A stretch of 64,000 nt of DNA from DT-111 sp965263225 (GCA_965263225.1 CBDHHG010000043.1:495924-559923), one strand, 5' to 3'. Positions 44,750 through 54,296 are shown, numbered from the stretch's first letter. The notes: generated from the sequence alone by a model not told the origin. Numbers and translations are program-made.

Positions 44750-46288
44750 ATGAAAAATCACCCTGCTCCACTAGCCTGGTCATGGATCGCTTGGGTCTTG
44801 GCCGCCAAACTCATCCTACATGCCTGTACCAACGGCAACTATAGTTACCATCGAGATGAACTGCTGTATCTAGCTTTAGGAAACCATCCCGATTTCGGTC
44901 ATTGGTCAAATGGTCCATTGATTGGGTGGATCAGCTGGTTTACACAGCATATTTTAAGTGATTCCCCTTTTATGATTCGCCTTATCCCAACACTCTTGGG
45001 CTGCGGCCTAATCGTACTGGCCGCTAGCATGGCCAGAGATATGGGAGGTGGAAAATGGGCCCAATTACTAGCCGCCATCAGCATCCTGGTATCTCCCATG
45101 TATTTGCGGGCGAGTACAATGTTTCAACCCGTGATTTTCGATGTGTTTTCATGGACGATCTTCACCTTTTTGCTGATCCGTTATCTGGCGACGGGAGAGC
45201 GTAGATACATTGTTTCTTTTGGAATCGTTTTTGGCATCAGTCTGCTGAATAAATATACACCCGTATTCTATCTGCTGGCTTTACTCTTAGCCCTTCTTGC
45301 CACTCCACATCGATCTCTACTGTGGAAAAAGGAAACCGGGATTGCTGCTGCCGGTGCTCTCCTCATCTTTCTTCCCAATCTTTTATGGCAAAAAGCTTAT
45401 AATTTCCCGGTAATCCAACATATGGAGGCTTTGAGTGCTACTCAATTGGCCAATGTTAAACCGCTCAATTTCTTATTGGATCAACTCCTCTTAAATATGC
45501 CTTCCTTGTTGTTGCTGTTTGGCGGTCTCTTTTTCTTTTTTAGTCCCAAGGGGAGATCTTTCCGAGTAGTGGGTTGGCTATACCTAGCCGTCATTGCTTT
45601 GTTCTTGATCTTTAAGGGGAAAAGCTACTATTCGGCGGGTATTTATCCCGTCCTATTAGCTGCTGGAGCAGTAATCTGGGAACAGTGGGCCAAACCCCAG
45701 TGGGCTAAGGCCAGCTTGGGCACACTCATGGTCATGTCTACGCTGCCCTTCCTACCACTTGGCGTCTTTATCTTACCCTTGGAAAAAATGGTAGATTATT
45801 CTAGCTGGCTCTCAACAGAAATAAAGTTGGACGGCCCACTGAGATGGGAAGATGGAGTTGTTCATGCGCTACCACAGGACTATGCTGACATGTGTGGCTG
45901 GCAGGAATTAGCCCAGATCGTGGAGCAGGCTTATCAGAAAGCAGATGCTCCTGAAACCACTCTAATGTATGCAGAGAACTATGGTCAGGCGGGTGCCATC
46001 AATTTGTATGGAAAAGCGAAAGGACTTCCCCATTGCAACAGTTTTTCAGACAATTTCCGCCTGTGGATCGATCCTACTTTCCAACCTACCGCCCTGATCT
46101 ATGTTAATGATGAATTGGGGACAGATGTCGAAGCGCTTTTTGAGGATATACAATTGATCGGCAGCATAGAAACCCAATACGCAAGAGAGAAAGGAACGAA
46201 GGTTTATCTCTGTCAAAATGGTAAGGAAAATGTTGCTGACTTTTGGCAGGAGCGAGTAGCTTTGGTGGCTACCAGTTGGAAGAAATAA
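44750..46288 (+). CDS. GT39-like membrane glycosyltransferase
   Basis: 512 residues with about ten hydrophobic helices. The first loop has YSYHRDELLYLALGNHP, which matches the acidic catalytic motif of PMT/ArnT-type (GT39, GT-C) enzymes that use polyprenyl-phosphate sugars. A C-terminal soluble region (residues ~370-512) faces the periplasm. The acceptor is unknown. It is a single gene between kynU and the metal-regulated unit. Confidence 0.8.
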   Translation: MKNHPAPLAWSWIAWVLAAKLILHACTNGNYSYHRDELLYLALGNHPDFGHWSNGPLIGWISWFTQHILSDSPFMIRLIPTLLGCGLIVLAASMARDMGGGKWAQLLAAISILVSPMYLRASTMFQPVIFDVFSWTIFTFLLIRYLATGERRYIVSFGIVFGISLLNKYTPVFYLLALLLALLATPHRSLLWKKETGIAAAGALLIFLPNLLWQKAYNFPVIQHMEALSATQLANVKPLNFLLDQLLLNMPSLLLLFGGLFFFFSPKGRSFRVVGWLYLAVIALFLIFKGKSYYSAGIYPVLLAAGAVIWEQWAKPQWAKASLGTLMVMSTLPFLPLGVFILPLEKMVDYSSWLSTEIKLDGPLRWEDGVVHALPQDYADMCGWQELAQIVEQAYQKADAPETTLMYAENYGQAGAINLYGKAKGLPHCNSFSDNFRLWIDPTFQPTALIYVNDELGTDVEALFEDIQLIGSIETQYAREKGTKVYLCQNGKENVADFWQERVALVATSWKK

Positions 46289-46296
46289 AATCTTTA

Positions 46297-46340
46297 GGGT
46301 CGTATTTCGCCCGCTGCTCCGGAATACGATCCCCTAGCCT
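46297..46340 (+). terminator. Possible hairpin after the GT39-like gene
   Basis: An imperfect stem gggtcgtatttc / ggaatacgatccc encloses a GC-rich loop and is followed by ccttttc. It is a plausible but imperfect terminator. Confidence 0.35.
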
Positions 46341-46445
46341 TTTCGGTATGTTCCAGAGGCTTCTCCACTCCCAAAACAGTCCTACCTTTTACGCTCTTAT
46401 CCGCCCTCCCCTATCACGATATACCGGCCATTTCACACAAGCTAA

Positions 46446-46475
46446 ATATATTTTTAGATTAACCTAAAAATATAT
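46446..46475. promoter_or_regulatory. DtxR/MntR-type operator
   Basis: A 30-bp near-perfect palindrome: 12-base arms ATATATTTTTAG / CTAAAAATATAT around A-TTAA-C. The centre TTAGATTAACCTAA resembles the DtxR/IdeR consensus TTAGGTTAACCTAA with one change. It lies across the promoter of the DtxR-type gene and suggests autorepression with bound metal. Confidence 0.85.
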
Positions 46476-46482
46476 AAATTTG
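46475..46482 (+). promoter_or_regulatory. Promoter -7 element of the metal uptake unit
   Basis: TAAATTTG matches TAnnTTTG exactly and overlaps the last base of the palindrome. The -33 position falls inside the operator arm (TTTA), so repressor binding would block polymerase. The start site should be near 46489, about 26 bases before the ATG. Confidence 0.75.
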
Positions 46483-46514
46483 CAGGAAGAAACCATCTGA
46501 CACACTTTCGATCT

Positions 46515-47195
46515 ATGGAATCGTCCATCTCACAGACAGAGGAAAATTACCTCAAGGCTATTTACAAAATCCAGGAGCGAGTTGGCAAACCAGCAAGCAC
46601 CAATTCCATCGCTGCTGCCATGAGTACCAGTGCTGCTTCGGTTACAGATATGATCAAGCGGCTGTCCGAAAAGGATCTTGTGAACTATGAACGGTATCGC
46701 GGTGTCACTATGACCAAGGATGGCCAACGCATCGCCACAACCTTGATACGCAAACATCGGCTTTGGGAGGTATTCTTAGTCGAAAAACTGGATTTTTCGT
46801 GGGACGAAGTACATGATATCGCGGAACAACTTGAACACATCCAATCCGGAGAATTGATCGAACGTCTTGATGAATACCTGGAATTCCCTCGATTTGACCC
46901 ACATGGCGATCCCATTCCCGATGCAGATGGTGTCTTTACTTTCCGAAAGCAGGTGCTTTTAGGAGAGATGAACGAAAACGAGGAAGGAGTGATTGTGGGT
47001 GTTCAGGATCACACTAGTGATTTCCTGCAATACCTGGACCGCATGGAATTGACTTTAGGTACAGAGATTAAGCTACTTGAACGATATGCTTATGATGATT
47101 CTGTCAAGATCCTGCTGAGCGACGAAAAGGAGATCGTGATTTCTAAGAAAGTGAGTCAACATTTATTCATTCAACGCAACTTCCTTGACAAGTAG
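46515..47195 (+). CDS. DtxR/MntR-family metal-dependent repressor
   Basis: 226 residues. Order: winged helix (residues ~8-65, TNSIAAAMSTSAASVTDMIKRLSEKDLV), helical dimer and metal domain (RKHRLWEVFLVEKL, HDIAEQLEHI), and a FeoA-like SH3 domain (~150-226). Compared with Bacillus MntR, the Asp8 equivalent is Asn11 and the Glu11 equivalent is Lys14, so the metal site differs and Mn selectivity should not be assumed. It precedes the binding protein gene and has a fitting operator at its own promoter, so it likely regulates its own unit. Confidence 0.92.
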   Translation: MESSISQTEENYLKAIYKIQERVGKPASTNSIAAAMSTSAASVTDMIKRLSEKDLVNYERYRGVTMTKDGQRIATTLIRKHRLWEVFLVEKLDFSWDEVHDIAEQLEHIQSGELIERLDEYLEFPRFDPHGDPIPDADGVFTFRKQVLLGEMNENEEGVIVGVQDHTSDFLQYLDRMELTLGTEIKLLERYAYDDSVKILLSDEKEIVISKKVSQHLFIQRNFLDK

Positions 47196-47241
47196 GCATG
47201 GGAGGCCAATTCGACCTCGGGGAGTTCAAGATTTTACTACC

Positions 47242-48267
47242 ATGACAGAAACTACCGTACCTCGGCAAATCAAAATATACTGGTTGGCCATGCTATTTTT
47301 AGGTTCACCCCTAGTCGCCCAAAGCCAAGAAAAACCATTGGTTGTCTCAACCGCTTCCATATTCGCCGATATGGCAGCGGTCATTGGTGGCAACTTAATT
47401 GAAGTGCAATCTATTGTTCCTATTGGAGGAGATCCACATATCTACGAGCCTACCCCTGCTAATGCTCAATTGGTAAACAAAGCAGATCTCATCATTAAGA
47501 ATGGCCTGACCTTTGAAGGCTGGCTCAATGAATTGATTGAAAACTCGGGAACTAAGGCTAGCGTAAAGCTTCTTACAGAAGGGATTAGGCCGATCTCCAG
47601 CGAACGGTACCAAAACTCCAGTGATCCTCACGCCTGGATGGATGCTAGGAATGGCTTAATCTATATCGAAAACATAAAAAATGCACTCATTGAGCTAGAT
47701 CCAGATCATACAGAAGAGTATACCTTTAACTATGAATTGTACAAGCAACAGCTTGAAGATCTAGACCAAGAGATCATTACGCAAATCAACAGCATTCCTG
47801 CTACTCAACGGATTCTCATCACCTCTCATGATGCCTTCCGATACTACGGGCAACGATATGGGATTACTGTGGAGGCTGTATTAGGTACCTCTACAGATGC
47901 GGAGGTGCAAACTTCCGATATGGTTCGGCTCAATAAAGTGATCAAATCATCCCAGGTACCAGCAGTATTTATCGAAACCACCGTCAATCCCAAGCTATTG
48001 CAACAATTAGCCAGTGATAATGATATTGAAATTGGAGGGCTATTGTACTCAGACTCTATTGGCGATAAGGACAGTCCTGCTCCGACTTATCTAGAGATGC
48101 TGCGCTATAATACAACAACCATTGTAGAAGCACTGAGTCGAGAATTGGACCCGACAGAGGAAAAGAAAGAGACTTCCGCTATGAGTAACTATATCCTCTT
48201 TGCGGTATTAGGTGTACTCTTGGTAGGTGGATTTCTATTATTGTATCGCCGATTGAATCAGGTTTAA
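47242..48267 (+). CDS. Manganese/iron-type ABC transporter substrate-binding protein with C-terminal TM anchor
   Basis: 341 residues from the ATG at 47242, which gives a signal sequence (YWLAMLFLGSPLVAQ). It is a cluster A-I (TroA/PsaA) binding protein. Likely ligands: His in GGDPHIYEPTPAN, His in SSDPHAWMDA, Glu in VFIETTVNP and Asp in LYSDSIGDKDSP. The Glu at the third position is the Mn/Fe type; Zn-binding ZnuA has His. Instead of a lipid anchor it ends in a TM helix (YILFAVLGVLLVGGFLLLY) with a basic tail. Gram-negative homologues are usually soluble in the periplasm. Confidence 0.9.
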   Translation: MTETTVPRQIKIYWLAMLFLGSPLVAQSQEKPLVVSTASIFADMAAVIGGNLIEVQSIVPIGGDPHIYEPTPANAQLVNKADLIIKNGLTFEGWLNELIENSGTKASVKLLTEGIRPISSERYQNSSDPHAWMDARNGLIYIENIKNALIELDPDHTEEYTFNYELYKQQLEDLDQEIITQINSIPATQRILITSHDAFRYYGQRYGITVEAVLGTSTDAEVQTSDMVRLNKVIKSSQVPAVFIETTVNPKLLQQLASDNDIEIGGLLYSDSIGDKDSPAPTYLEMLRYNTTTIVEALSRELDPTEEKKETSAMSNYILFAVLGVLLVGGFLLLYRRLNQV

Positions 48268-48268
48268 A

Positions 48269-49012
48269 ATGTCACAAGCTATAACTGTCAAGGGGTTATC
48301 TGTATCCTACGAACGCAAGGTCGTACTCAGCAATATCTATCTTGATATAGAACAAGGATTTCTGTATGGAATAATTGGCCCTAATGGTGCCGGTAAGTCT
48401 ACGCTTTTCAAGGCATTACTTGGGTTGATTCCACCAAATGCCGGTGAGATTCTCATTGAAGGTGCAGCAATCCAAAGCAAGCGAAAGAAGGTAGTTTATG
48501 TACCACAGAAGAGCGATGTAGATTGGTCTTTTCCCGCCACGGTCCTCGATGTCGTCTTAATGGGACGTTACCCACACAAGAAGCTCTTTCAAAGGCTAGA
48601 CCAGCAGGATCAAGCTATGGCGATAGCGGCACTCCAAGAAATGGGCATCGAAAATCTCGCCAAGCGCCAAATCGGTGAGCTATCTGGCGGACAGCAACAG
48701 CGGGTATTTCTAGCCAGAGCCATCTGCCAACAGGCGGATATCTTTCTTTTGGACGAGCCCTTTGTAGGAGTGGATATGACGACGGAAGAAAAGATCATTC
48801 AACTGCTGAAGAAGCTGGCAGCCGAAGGAAAAACATTGTTGGTGGTTCATCACGACCTTTCCTCCGTGAGAGAGTATTTCGATAAAATTATTCTACTTAA
48901 TCAACGGCTGATTGCCTATGGCGATACGGATCAGACTTTCACAGAAGAAAACGTAGCCCAAACCTACGGTGGTCAACTTCCTATTCTACACCAAACCGGT
49001 ATGATCTCCTAA
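48269..49012 (+). CDS. Manganese/iron ABC transporter ATP-binding protein
   Basis: 247 residues. Walker A is GPNGAGKST, the signature LSGGQQQRVFLARA, Walker B DIFLLDEPFVGVD and the His switch VVHHDLSS. PHKKLFQRLDQQD and the late YGGQLP are typical of the MntB/TroB/ZnuC group. It starts one base after the binding protein's stop codon. No membrane permease gene follows, though the family always needs one, so it must be coded elsewhere or have been lost. Confidence 0.94.
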   Translation: MSQAITVKGLSVSYERKVVLSNIYLDIEQGFLYGIIGPNGAGKSTLFKALLGLIPPNAGEILIEGAAIQSKRKKVVYVPQKSDVDWSFPATVLDVVLMGRYPHKKLFQRLDQQDQAMAIAALQEMGIENLAKRQIGELSGGQQQRVFLARAICQQADIFLLDEPFVGVDMTTEEKIIQLLKKLAAEGKTLLVVHHDLSSVREYFDKIILLNQRLIAYGDTDQTFTEENVAQTYGGQLPILHQTGMIS

Positions 49013-49052
49013 AGCCAATAAGCCCGTATACGTAAATAAAACCGGAGTTCCT

Positions 49053-49060
49053 TAGCTTTG
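49053..49060 (+). promoter_or_regulatory. Candidate -7 element before the flippase gene
   Basis: TAGCTTTG matches TAnnTTTG exactly, ending 4 bases before the GTG start, so the transcript would be almost leaderless. No clear TTTG lies at the -33 position. Confidence 0.4.
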
Positions 49061-49064
49061 CGGC

Positions 49065-50519
49065 GTGAAGCGCGAATTTATCATCAATATCCTGCTACTG
49101 ATCTTGATCAACCTCCTGATCAAGCCTTTCTATCTTTTTGGGATTGATCGGACCATTCAAAACACCGTCGGGGAGCAAGATTATGGTCTATATTATGCCC
49201 TTTTCAACTTCGCCTTTGTCTTTCAAATCATCAACGATTTAGGACTCCAGAACTATAACAATAGGAATATAGCCCAACATAGATTTCTGCTGAGCAAGTA
49301 CTTTCCTCATTTTTTGTGGTTAAAACTAGGGCTTGGTATCCTCTACCTTCTTTGTCTCCTCGGTGGCGCCTTAATATTTGGATATACATTCGATGTATTT
49401 CCGATCTTATTATTTATCGGTATCAACTGGATGCTAAATGCCATGATTCTTTTCATGCGCTCCAATATCTCAGGCCTTGGCTTTTACCGAATAGACAGTC
49501 TACTATCCGTGCTGGATCGACTTCTTCTAATCGGGTTATGTGGCTATCTTCTTTGGTATGCTCCTTTTAGGGCCGATTTCAAAATCGAATGGTTCGTTTA
49601 CGCACAAACCTGTACCCTTGCACTTACCTTGGCTGTAGCCTTCATGCTTGTCGCCAGACAGCTTAAGCATTGGTCGCTCAGGTTTTCTTGGCCTTTAAGC
49701 TTATTGCTCCTAAAGAAAAGTTACCCTTACGCACTCGTCATTTTCCTAATGCTGTTGTACACGCGCGTAGATGCCTTCATGATTGAACGTTTGCGGGAAG
49801 ATGGAGCCTACCAGGCCGGGCTGTATGCAACGGCCTATCGCTTGTTGGACGCGAGCAATATATTAGGCCTACTCTTTGCCACGCTTTTGCTGCCCATGTT
49901 TTCCAGAATGATCAAGTTAAAGCAAGAAGTTTCGTCCTTATTGGAGATGAGTTTTAAATTGATTTGGTCTGGTGCCTATGCCATTGCTATAGCATGCCTC
50001 TTATTTCGGGAAGAGATCATGCTGGCATTGTATGAAAGTGGCAGTGCATTTACAGCAGATACTTTAGCCTGGCTCATGCTAAGCTTTTTATCCATTTGTG
50101 GATGCTATATCTACGGCACCTTACTTACCGCCAATGGAAATCTTCGGCGTATGAATCAAGTATTCGTCTTGGGAGTCTTCCTCAACATTGGCTTAAACCT
50201 CTGGTTAATCCCGCGTTCTGGTGCACTGGGTGCTGCTATGGCCACCTGCTTTACCCAAGCACTGGTGTGGTTTAGTCAGGTATTGTTGGTAAAAAGAATT
50301 CTTCACATTCCTTTTAGGCTGGGCCTATTGCTTCAAGTTATTTTCTATTCGGGGATTGCCTTAAGTATCAATATCCTATTGGTACAGTACTTGGAATTCA
50401 ATTGGTTTGTTAAATTTTTGCTTTGCATATCATCAAGCGTAGTGCTGGCGTTTCTTTTTAGACTAATTAATCCAATTAGTACTCTTCAGATGCTAGGTAA
50501 ATATAAAGCTGTGGACTAG
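49065..50519 (+). CDS. Polysaccharide flippase (Wzx/MOP-type)
   Basis: 484 residues, about 12-14 hydrophobic helices. The first (INILLLILINLLIKPFYLFGIDRTIQ) and the pattern GEQDYGLYYALFNFAFVFQIINDLGL are typical of O-antigen/exopolysaccharide flippases. A GTG start at 49065 is the only good start in this frame. It opens the surface polysaccharide block, with Wzz-like, Wzy-like and GT39 genes downstream. The substrate is a lipid-linked glycan by family, not proved here. Confidence 0.9.
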   Translation: MKREFIINILLLILINLLIKPFYLFGIDRTIQNTVGEQDYGLYYALFNFAFVFQIINDLGLQNYNNRNIAQHRFLLSKYFPHFLWLKLGLGILYLLCLLGGALIFGYTFDVFPILLFIGINWMLNAMILFMRSNISGLGFYRIDSLLSVLDRLLLIGLCGYLLWYAPFRADFKIEWFVYAQTCTLALTLAVAFMLVARQLKHWSLRFSWPLSLLLLKKSYPYALVIFLMLLYTRVDAFMIERLREDGAYQAGLYATAYRLLDASNILGLLFATLLLPMFSRMIKLKQEVSSLLEMSFKLIWSGAYAIAIACLLFREEIMLALYESGSAFTADTLAWLMLSFLSICGCYIYGTLLTANGNLRRMNQVFVLGVFLNIGLNLWLIPRSGALGAAMATCFTQALVWFSQVLLVKRILHIPFRLGLLLQVIFYSGIALSINILLVQYLEFNWFVKFLLCISSSVVLAFLFRLINPISTLQMLGKYKAVD

Positions 50520-50545
50520 TGCCTCAGCACTCGGCAACATAAGAA

Positions 50546-50581
50546 AGAAGCTGTCTTGAACCTGTTTTTGAGATAGCTTCT
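50546..50581 (+). terminator. Hairpin after the flippase gene
   Basis: 11-bp arms agaagctgtct / agatagcttct with one G-U pair. No T run directly follows the stem, and the promoter elements of the next gene overlap its 3' end, so it is a weak terminator. Confidence 0.45.
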
Positions 50582-50598
50582 AAATTTGCTTACTTTTG
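50567..50598 (+). promoter_or_regulatory. Promoter of the Wzz-like gene
   Basis: TTTG (50567-50570), a 20-base spacer, then TACTTTTG (50591-50598), a full match to the Bacteroidota consensus. A second -7-like TAAATTTG lies just upstream (50581-50588). The leader would be about 120 bases. Confidence 0.65.
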
Positions 50599-50727
50599 CC
50601 GGATATATCACCCCACCCAAAGACTAGCCTTTTGATTTTTCATTCAAAAAGTATGCTTTCAAGGTCATCTAAGTGCTCATGTGGTGCTGTGATTACGGAA
50701 TTTTAGACATACGAAACCAAGAGAGAG

Positions 50728-51831
50728 ATGGATCATAAAGACAATTTACTTGGCATCCTAAAAACCTTGTACAAGTGGAAAAAAGCAATCATTATTGCTT
50801 GTCTCATTGCGGGAATTGGTAGTTCCATCATTGTTTTACTACTACCTGTCTACTATCAGGCCAGTACCACCTTTGTGGTTGCTAGTCCAGATCAAGCCAA
50901 ACCGGAAATACTCTTCAGCCAAGGCAACTTGGAACCCGAACTCTTCGGTAATACCAATGATATCGACCGAGTACTGACCATTGCCGAATCCAATGAACTG
51001 ATCGACTACCTGATCGAATCCTTCGAATTGTACGAACACTACGATATTAATCCGCAAAGTCCCAAAGCCGCCTACTATGTTAAGCAGGTATTTTTTGATC
51101 TCTATGACATCAAGAAGACCAAGCGAGATGCCTTACAATTGGATATAGAGGATGAAGATCCCGAACAAGCAGCAGCTATGGCTAAAGCAGCCAGGGAAAA
51201 GATTGCAGAGATCACACAAAGAATCTTGAAGCAAAGCCAGAAAAAAACGATTGATGCTTATTTAACCGATATCCAAGCCAAGGAAAAGTATCTTAAAGTT
51301 ATTGGCGATTCGCTGGCATCCCTGCGAGATTCCTTCGGAATATACAACCAAGATGCACAAACGGAGGAGATAACGACTCAATTGGGTAAAGCGGAATCTG
51401 ATCTCGCCTTTAATAAAGCCAAGCTAGGTTTAATGAAGAAACAGTCCGGCTCAAAGCGCGATTCGATAAGGAATGTTCAAGCCCGCGTTGCAGGTTTGGA
51501 AGAGGAAGTGAAGTATTTGCAAGGGAAGTTGAAGACGTTTAATGAAGGGATGGTTCCTGTTTCCATAGTAGAAAGGCAGTATTTCGAAGCAAATATCAGC
51601 CTGGGAGCGGTACAACAAAAATTAAAGCAATACGAAACGGCCTATCAATCCCCCATTTCCACCCTACTGATCATTGAAGAAGCGGATGTTCCCATCATTA
51701 AATCTCGTCCCAAACGCACCATCACGGTATTGGCCAGTACGATGATAGTATTCATTTTTAGTGTGATTGGTGTCCTCCTATTTGACACCTACAAAGAAAT
51801 CAACTGGCGTGAGATCTTTACGGACAAGTAA
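50728..51831 (+). CDS. Wzz-type polysaccharide chain-length determinant
   Basis: 367 residues. TM1 at ~20-40 (AIIIACLIAGIGSSIIVLLLP), a long periplasmic coiled coil, and TM2 at ~330-350 (TVLASTMIVFIFSVIGVLLF). The motif before TM2 (PIIKSRPKRTITV) is the usual proline-rich turn. No tyrosine kinase domain is attached. It sets chain length with the Wzy-like protein, whose frame overlaps its 3' end. Confidence 0.88.
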   Translation: MDHKDNLLGILKTLYKWKKAIIIACLIAGIGSSIIVLLLPVYYQASTTFVVASPDQAKPEILFSQGNLEPELFGNTNDIDRVLTIAESNELIDYLIESFELYEHYDINPQSPKAAYYVKQVFFDLYDIKKTKRDALQLDIEDEDPEQAAAMAKAAREKIAEITQRILKQSQKKTIDAYLTDIQAKEKYLKVIGDSLASLRDSFGIYNQDAQTEEITTQLGKAESDLAFNKAKLGLMKKQSGSKRDSIRNVQARVAGLEEEVKYLQGKLKTFNEGMVPVSIVERQYFEANISLGAVQQKLKQYETAYQSPISTLLIIEEADVPIIKSRPKRTITVLASTMIVFIFSVIGVLLFDTYKEINWREIFTDK

Positions 51832-53284
51832 GTTCAGAGACATAAGCTGGAATCCCGCTAGTCCAGACGGGCAATTTTCCTGGTTTATTGGCTTATGCTT
51901 GCTAAGCTTATTTGCCAGTATTATTACAGGAGAATGGATACTTGCCGGGGCACCTGCATTCTTACTCTTGGTTTTTTTGACCTTGGTCGACTTTCGAAAA
52001 GTCTTCTATCTATTGTTAATCTGCCTACCCCTCTCTAGTGAAGTCCATCTCCCCAATGGTTTTGGTACTGACCTTCCGACGGAGCCCCTGATGGTAGGAA
52101 TCATGTTAATATACTTGCTGTATCTTATTCGCCATGGTAATTCTATGGATGGACGCTTCTTTAAGCACCCTTTGACATTATTGCTGCTACTACACCTCGG
52201 ATGGATCGCCTGTACTACACTTACTTCTGCCTCCTTCTTTATCTCTTTCAAGTATCTCCTGGCCAAAACCTGGTACGTGATCACCTTTTACTTCATGGCA
52301 GGTTGGTTGTTAAGAACGGAGGAAGATTTTAAGAAATTTTTTTGGCTCGTCTTTCTGCCTTTGCTTTTCACGGTGATCATCATTGTGGGGCGTCATGCCA
52401 CTTTCGGCTTTTCCTTTGCGGATGTCAATAAGATTTTGACTCCTTTTCAACGAAATCACGTCAATTATGCCGCAACACTATCACTGTTCTTCCCATTTGT
52501 AGCTTTTGCCCTTTTCTGGAATAAACTATTTTCCCGTCGGTGGTGGTTTATACTTGGGGCAGCTGCATTTCTACTCTTTGCTATCTATACCACTTACACC
52601 CGCGCGGCTTTTGTAGCCCTCTTCATCGCAGCGGGGGCCTACTTTGTCATCCAATGGCAACTCGTGCGATATGTCCTCGTCACGGGCCTAGTGGCTGCTG
52701 TTCTCGGCATCTCTTATCTAGCTCTAGACAATCGCTACCTGGATCTCGCCCCTAACTTTGACACGACCGTTACCCACTATCAATTCGACAACCTGATTGA
52801 GGCCACTTACAAAATGGAAGATATTTCTACGATGGAACGGGTATACCGTTGGATAGCGGGTCTCCAGATGAGTAGTGAGAAACCCTGGTTGGGTTATGGT
52901 CCTGGCAACTTCACTACCTTTTACCGCTCCTTTACCATTACCAGCTTTCAGACCTATGTGAGTAATAATCCGGACAATTCTGGGGTGCATAGCTACTTCC
53001 TCATGACCCTCATTGAGCAGGGAATCATCGGTCTACTTGTATTCGTCCTACTGATTTTTGCCTTTTTGATTTATGGCGAAAAAGTGTACCATCAAAGCGC
53101 TGATGCCACGCGAAAATGGATCGTTATGACCTTACTCCTTTGTGTAGTGATCATTGATGCTTTTCTGTTAATCAATGACCTAGTGGAAACAGATAAAGTA
53201 GGCTCCTTCTTTTTCATGTGTATGGCTATGCTCGTAAACATGGACCTCGCCAATCAGAAAGATCAGTTGGCGGTTGAATCTTAG
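51809..53284 (+). CDS. O-antigen ligase/polymerase family membrane protein
   Basis: About 491 residues from a GTG at 51809; an in-frame TTG at 51767 is a poorer start, and no ATG is close, so the exact N-terminus is uncertain. About ten TM helices; the large periplasmic loop has MERVYRWIAGLQMSSEKPWLGYGPGNFTTFY, characteristic of Wzy_C (O-antigen ligase/polymerase). It acts on lipid-linked glycans at the periplasmic face. It overlaps the Wzz-like gene by 23 bases. Confidence 0.85.
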   Translation: MRSLRTSKFRDISWNPASPDGQFSWFIGLCLLSLFASIITGEWILAGAPAFLLLVFLTLVDFRKVFYLLLICLPLSSEVHLPNGFGTDLPTEPLMVGIMLIYLLYLIRHGNSMDGRFFKHPLTLLLLLHLGWIACTTLTSASFFISFKYLLAKTWYVITFYFMAGWLLRTEEDFKKFFWLVFLPLLFTVIIIVGRHATFGFSFADVNKILTPFQRNHVNYAATLSLFFPFVAFALFWNKLFSRRWWFILGAAAFLLFAIYTTYTRAAFVALFIAAGAYFVIQWQLVRYVLVTGLVAAVLGISYLALDNRYLDLAPNFDTTVTHYQFDNLIEATYKMEDISTMERVYRWIAGLQMSSEKPWLGYGPGNFTTFYRSFTITSFQTYVSNNPDNSGVHSYFLMTLIEQGIIGLLVFVLLIFAFLIYGEKVYHQSADATRKWIVMTLLLCVVIIDAFLLINDLVETDKVGSFFFMCMAMLVNMDLANQKDQLAVES

Positions 53285-53492
53285 TTTTTCAATTGAATGT
53301 TGTAACCAATCCCCATATTCTCATTCTATAATCAGACGCGACTACTCCCAAAACAGGGAGATGGATGCTACCGATCCATCCCTCTAAATGTTGGGCTTTT
53401 CAAATGCCTAGTAAAGCCAAATTCCTATCACTAGAAACTACAAGGTATAAGAAAGAATCGCTATCTTACAATATTCTCAAAATAACGCGCTC

Positions 53493-54296
53493 ATGAAAAA
53501 TGCACAATTGTACTATTGGGCTATTGTAATAGCCTTTAGTCTGGGCTGGTTTATCCATCGGCAATATCAAGTCCCCACTCAATTAACAGATTTAACTCCA
53601 CAACCCTTCGAGATTCCGAAGATTTCCCAATATCGGTGGCGTCAGCCCTTAGAAGCTTTTGACATCCCCTATTTGAACCAAAATAACAACTTACACAAAT
53701 ACATGGGTAAGTATTCTTTCTCCGATTCAGTTTTCATTTCAGATGATCGACTCGTGTGGGCAAGGGAGGAATTCCTATGGCCGGAACAAATTTCCGAGGA
53801 GGAATACCTGGCCAATGGTCTGCAAATAAAAGTGGATACGCAATTGCTTATAACGGGGAGAATGAATGATAAGGACCGAGCTTATGTACCCGCCTTTATT
53901 TACAATGAAACCCTGAGCGACAAGTTCTTAATCGGAATCCGATGGGAGCCTTGGAGTATCCTAGAAGCCAAAGCCCCTAACGGGCAGTGGCATCCCATTC
54001 AATATTATCGCCCTTCTGATTGCGCCACGGATATGGGCTATTTGAAAATTGCGCCGCAGGAGTTTTGTATTCTTTCTCTACCCTTATTCACAGGAGATTT
54101 CCCCACTGAATTACGCCTCAGAATTGATACGGGCAGACAGGTTCTTCTATCCAATACCTTCAAAGGCCGGATCAATCGCACTCAGTTTCAATTTGCTCCC
54201 ACGAATCGGCTAGGACAGACGCTCGCGGATCTGCCTAAACATTGGCGCGACAAGTATTTTTTGGGAAGCCGTCCAATGGCTTTGAACAGCAATTAA
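53493..54296 (+). CDS. Unknown protein with N-terminal membrane anchor
   Basis: 267 residues. An N-terminal hydrophobic segment (LYYWAIVIAFSLGWFIH) serves as signal or anchor; the rest is predicted periplasmic and beta-rich (LQIKVDTQLLITGRM, FLIGIRWEPWSILEA, LRLRIDTGRQVLLSN). No family was recognised. It lies within the polysaccharide block, 208 bases after the Wzy-like gene and 178 bases before a GT39-like gene, so a link to surface glycan processing is a positional guess. Confidence 0.75.
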   Translation: MKNAQLYYWAIVIAFSLGWFIHRQYQVPTQLTDLTPQPFEIPKISQYRWRQPLEAFDIPYLNQNNNLHKYMGKYSFSDSVFISDDRLVWAREEFLWPEQISEEEYLANGLQIKVDTQLLITGRMNDKDRAYVPAFIYNETLSDKFLIGIRWEPWSILEAKAPNGQWHPIQYYRPSDCATDMGYLKIAPQEFCILSLPLFTGDFPTELRLRIDTGRQVLLSNTFKGRINRTQFQFAPTNRLGQTLADLPKHWRDKYFLGSRPMALNSN

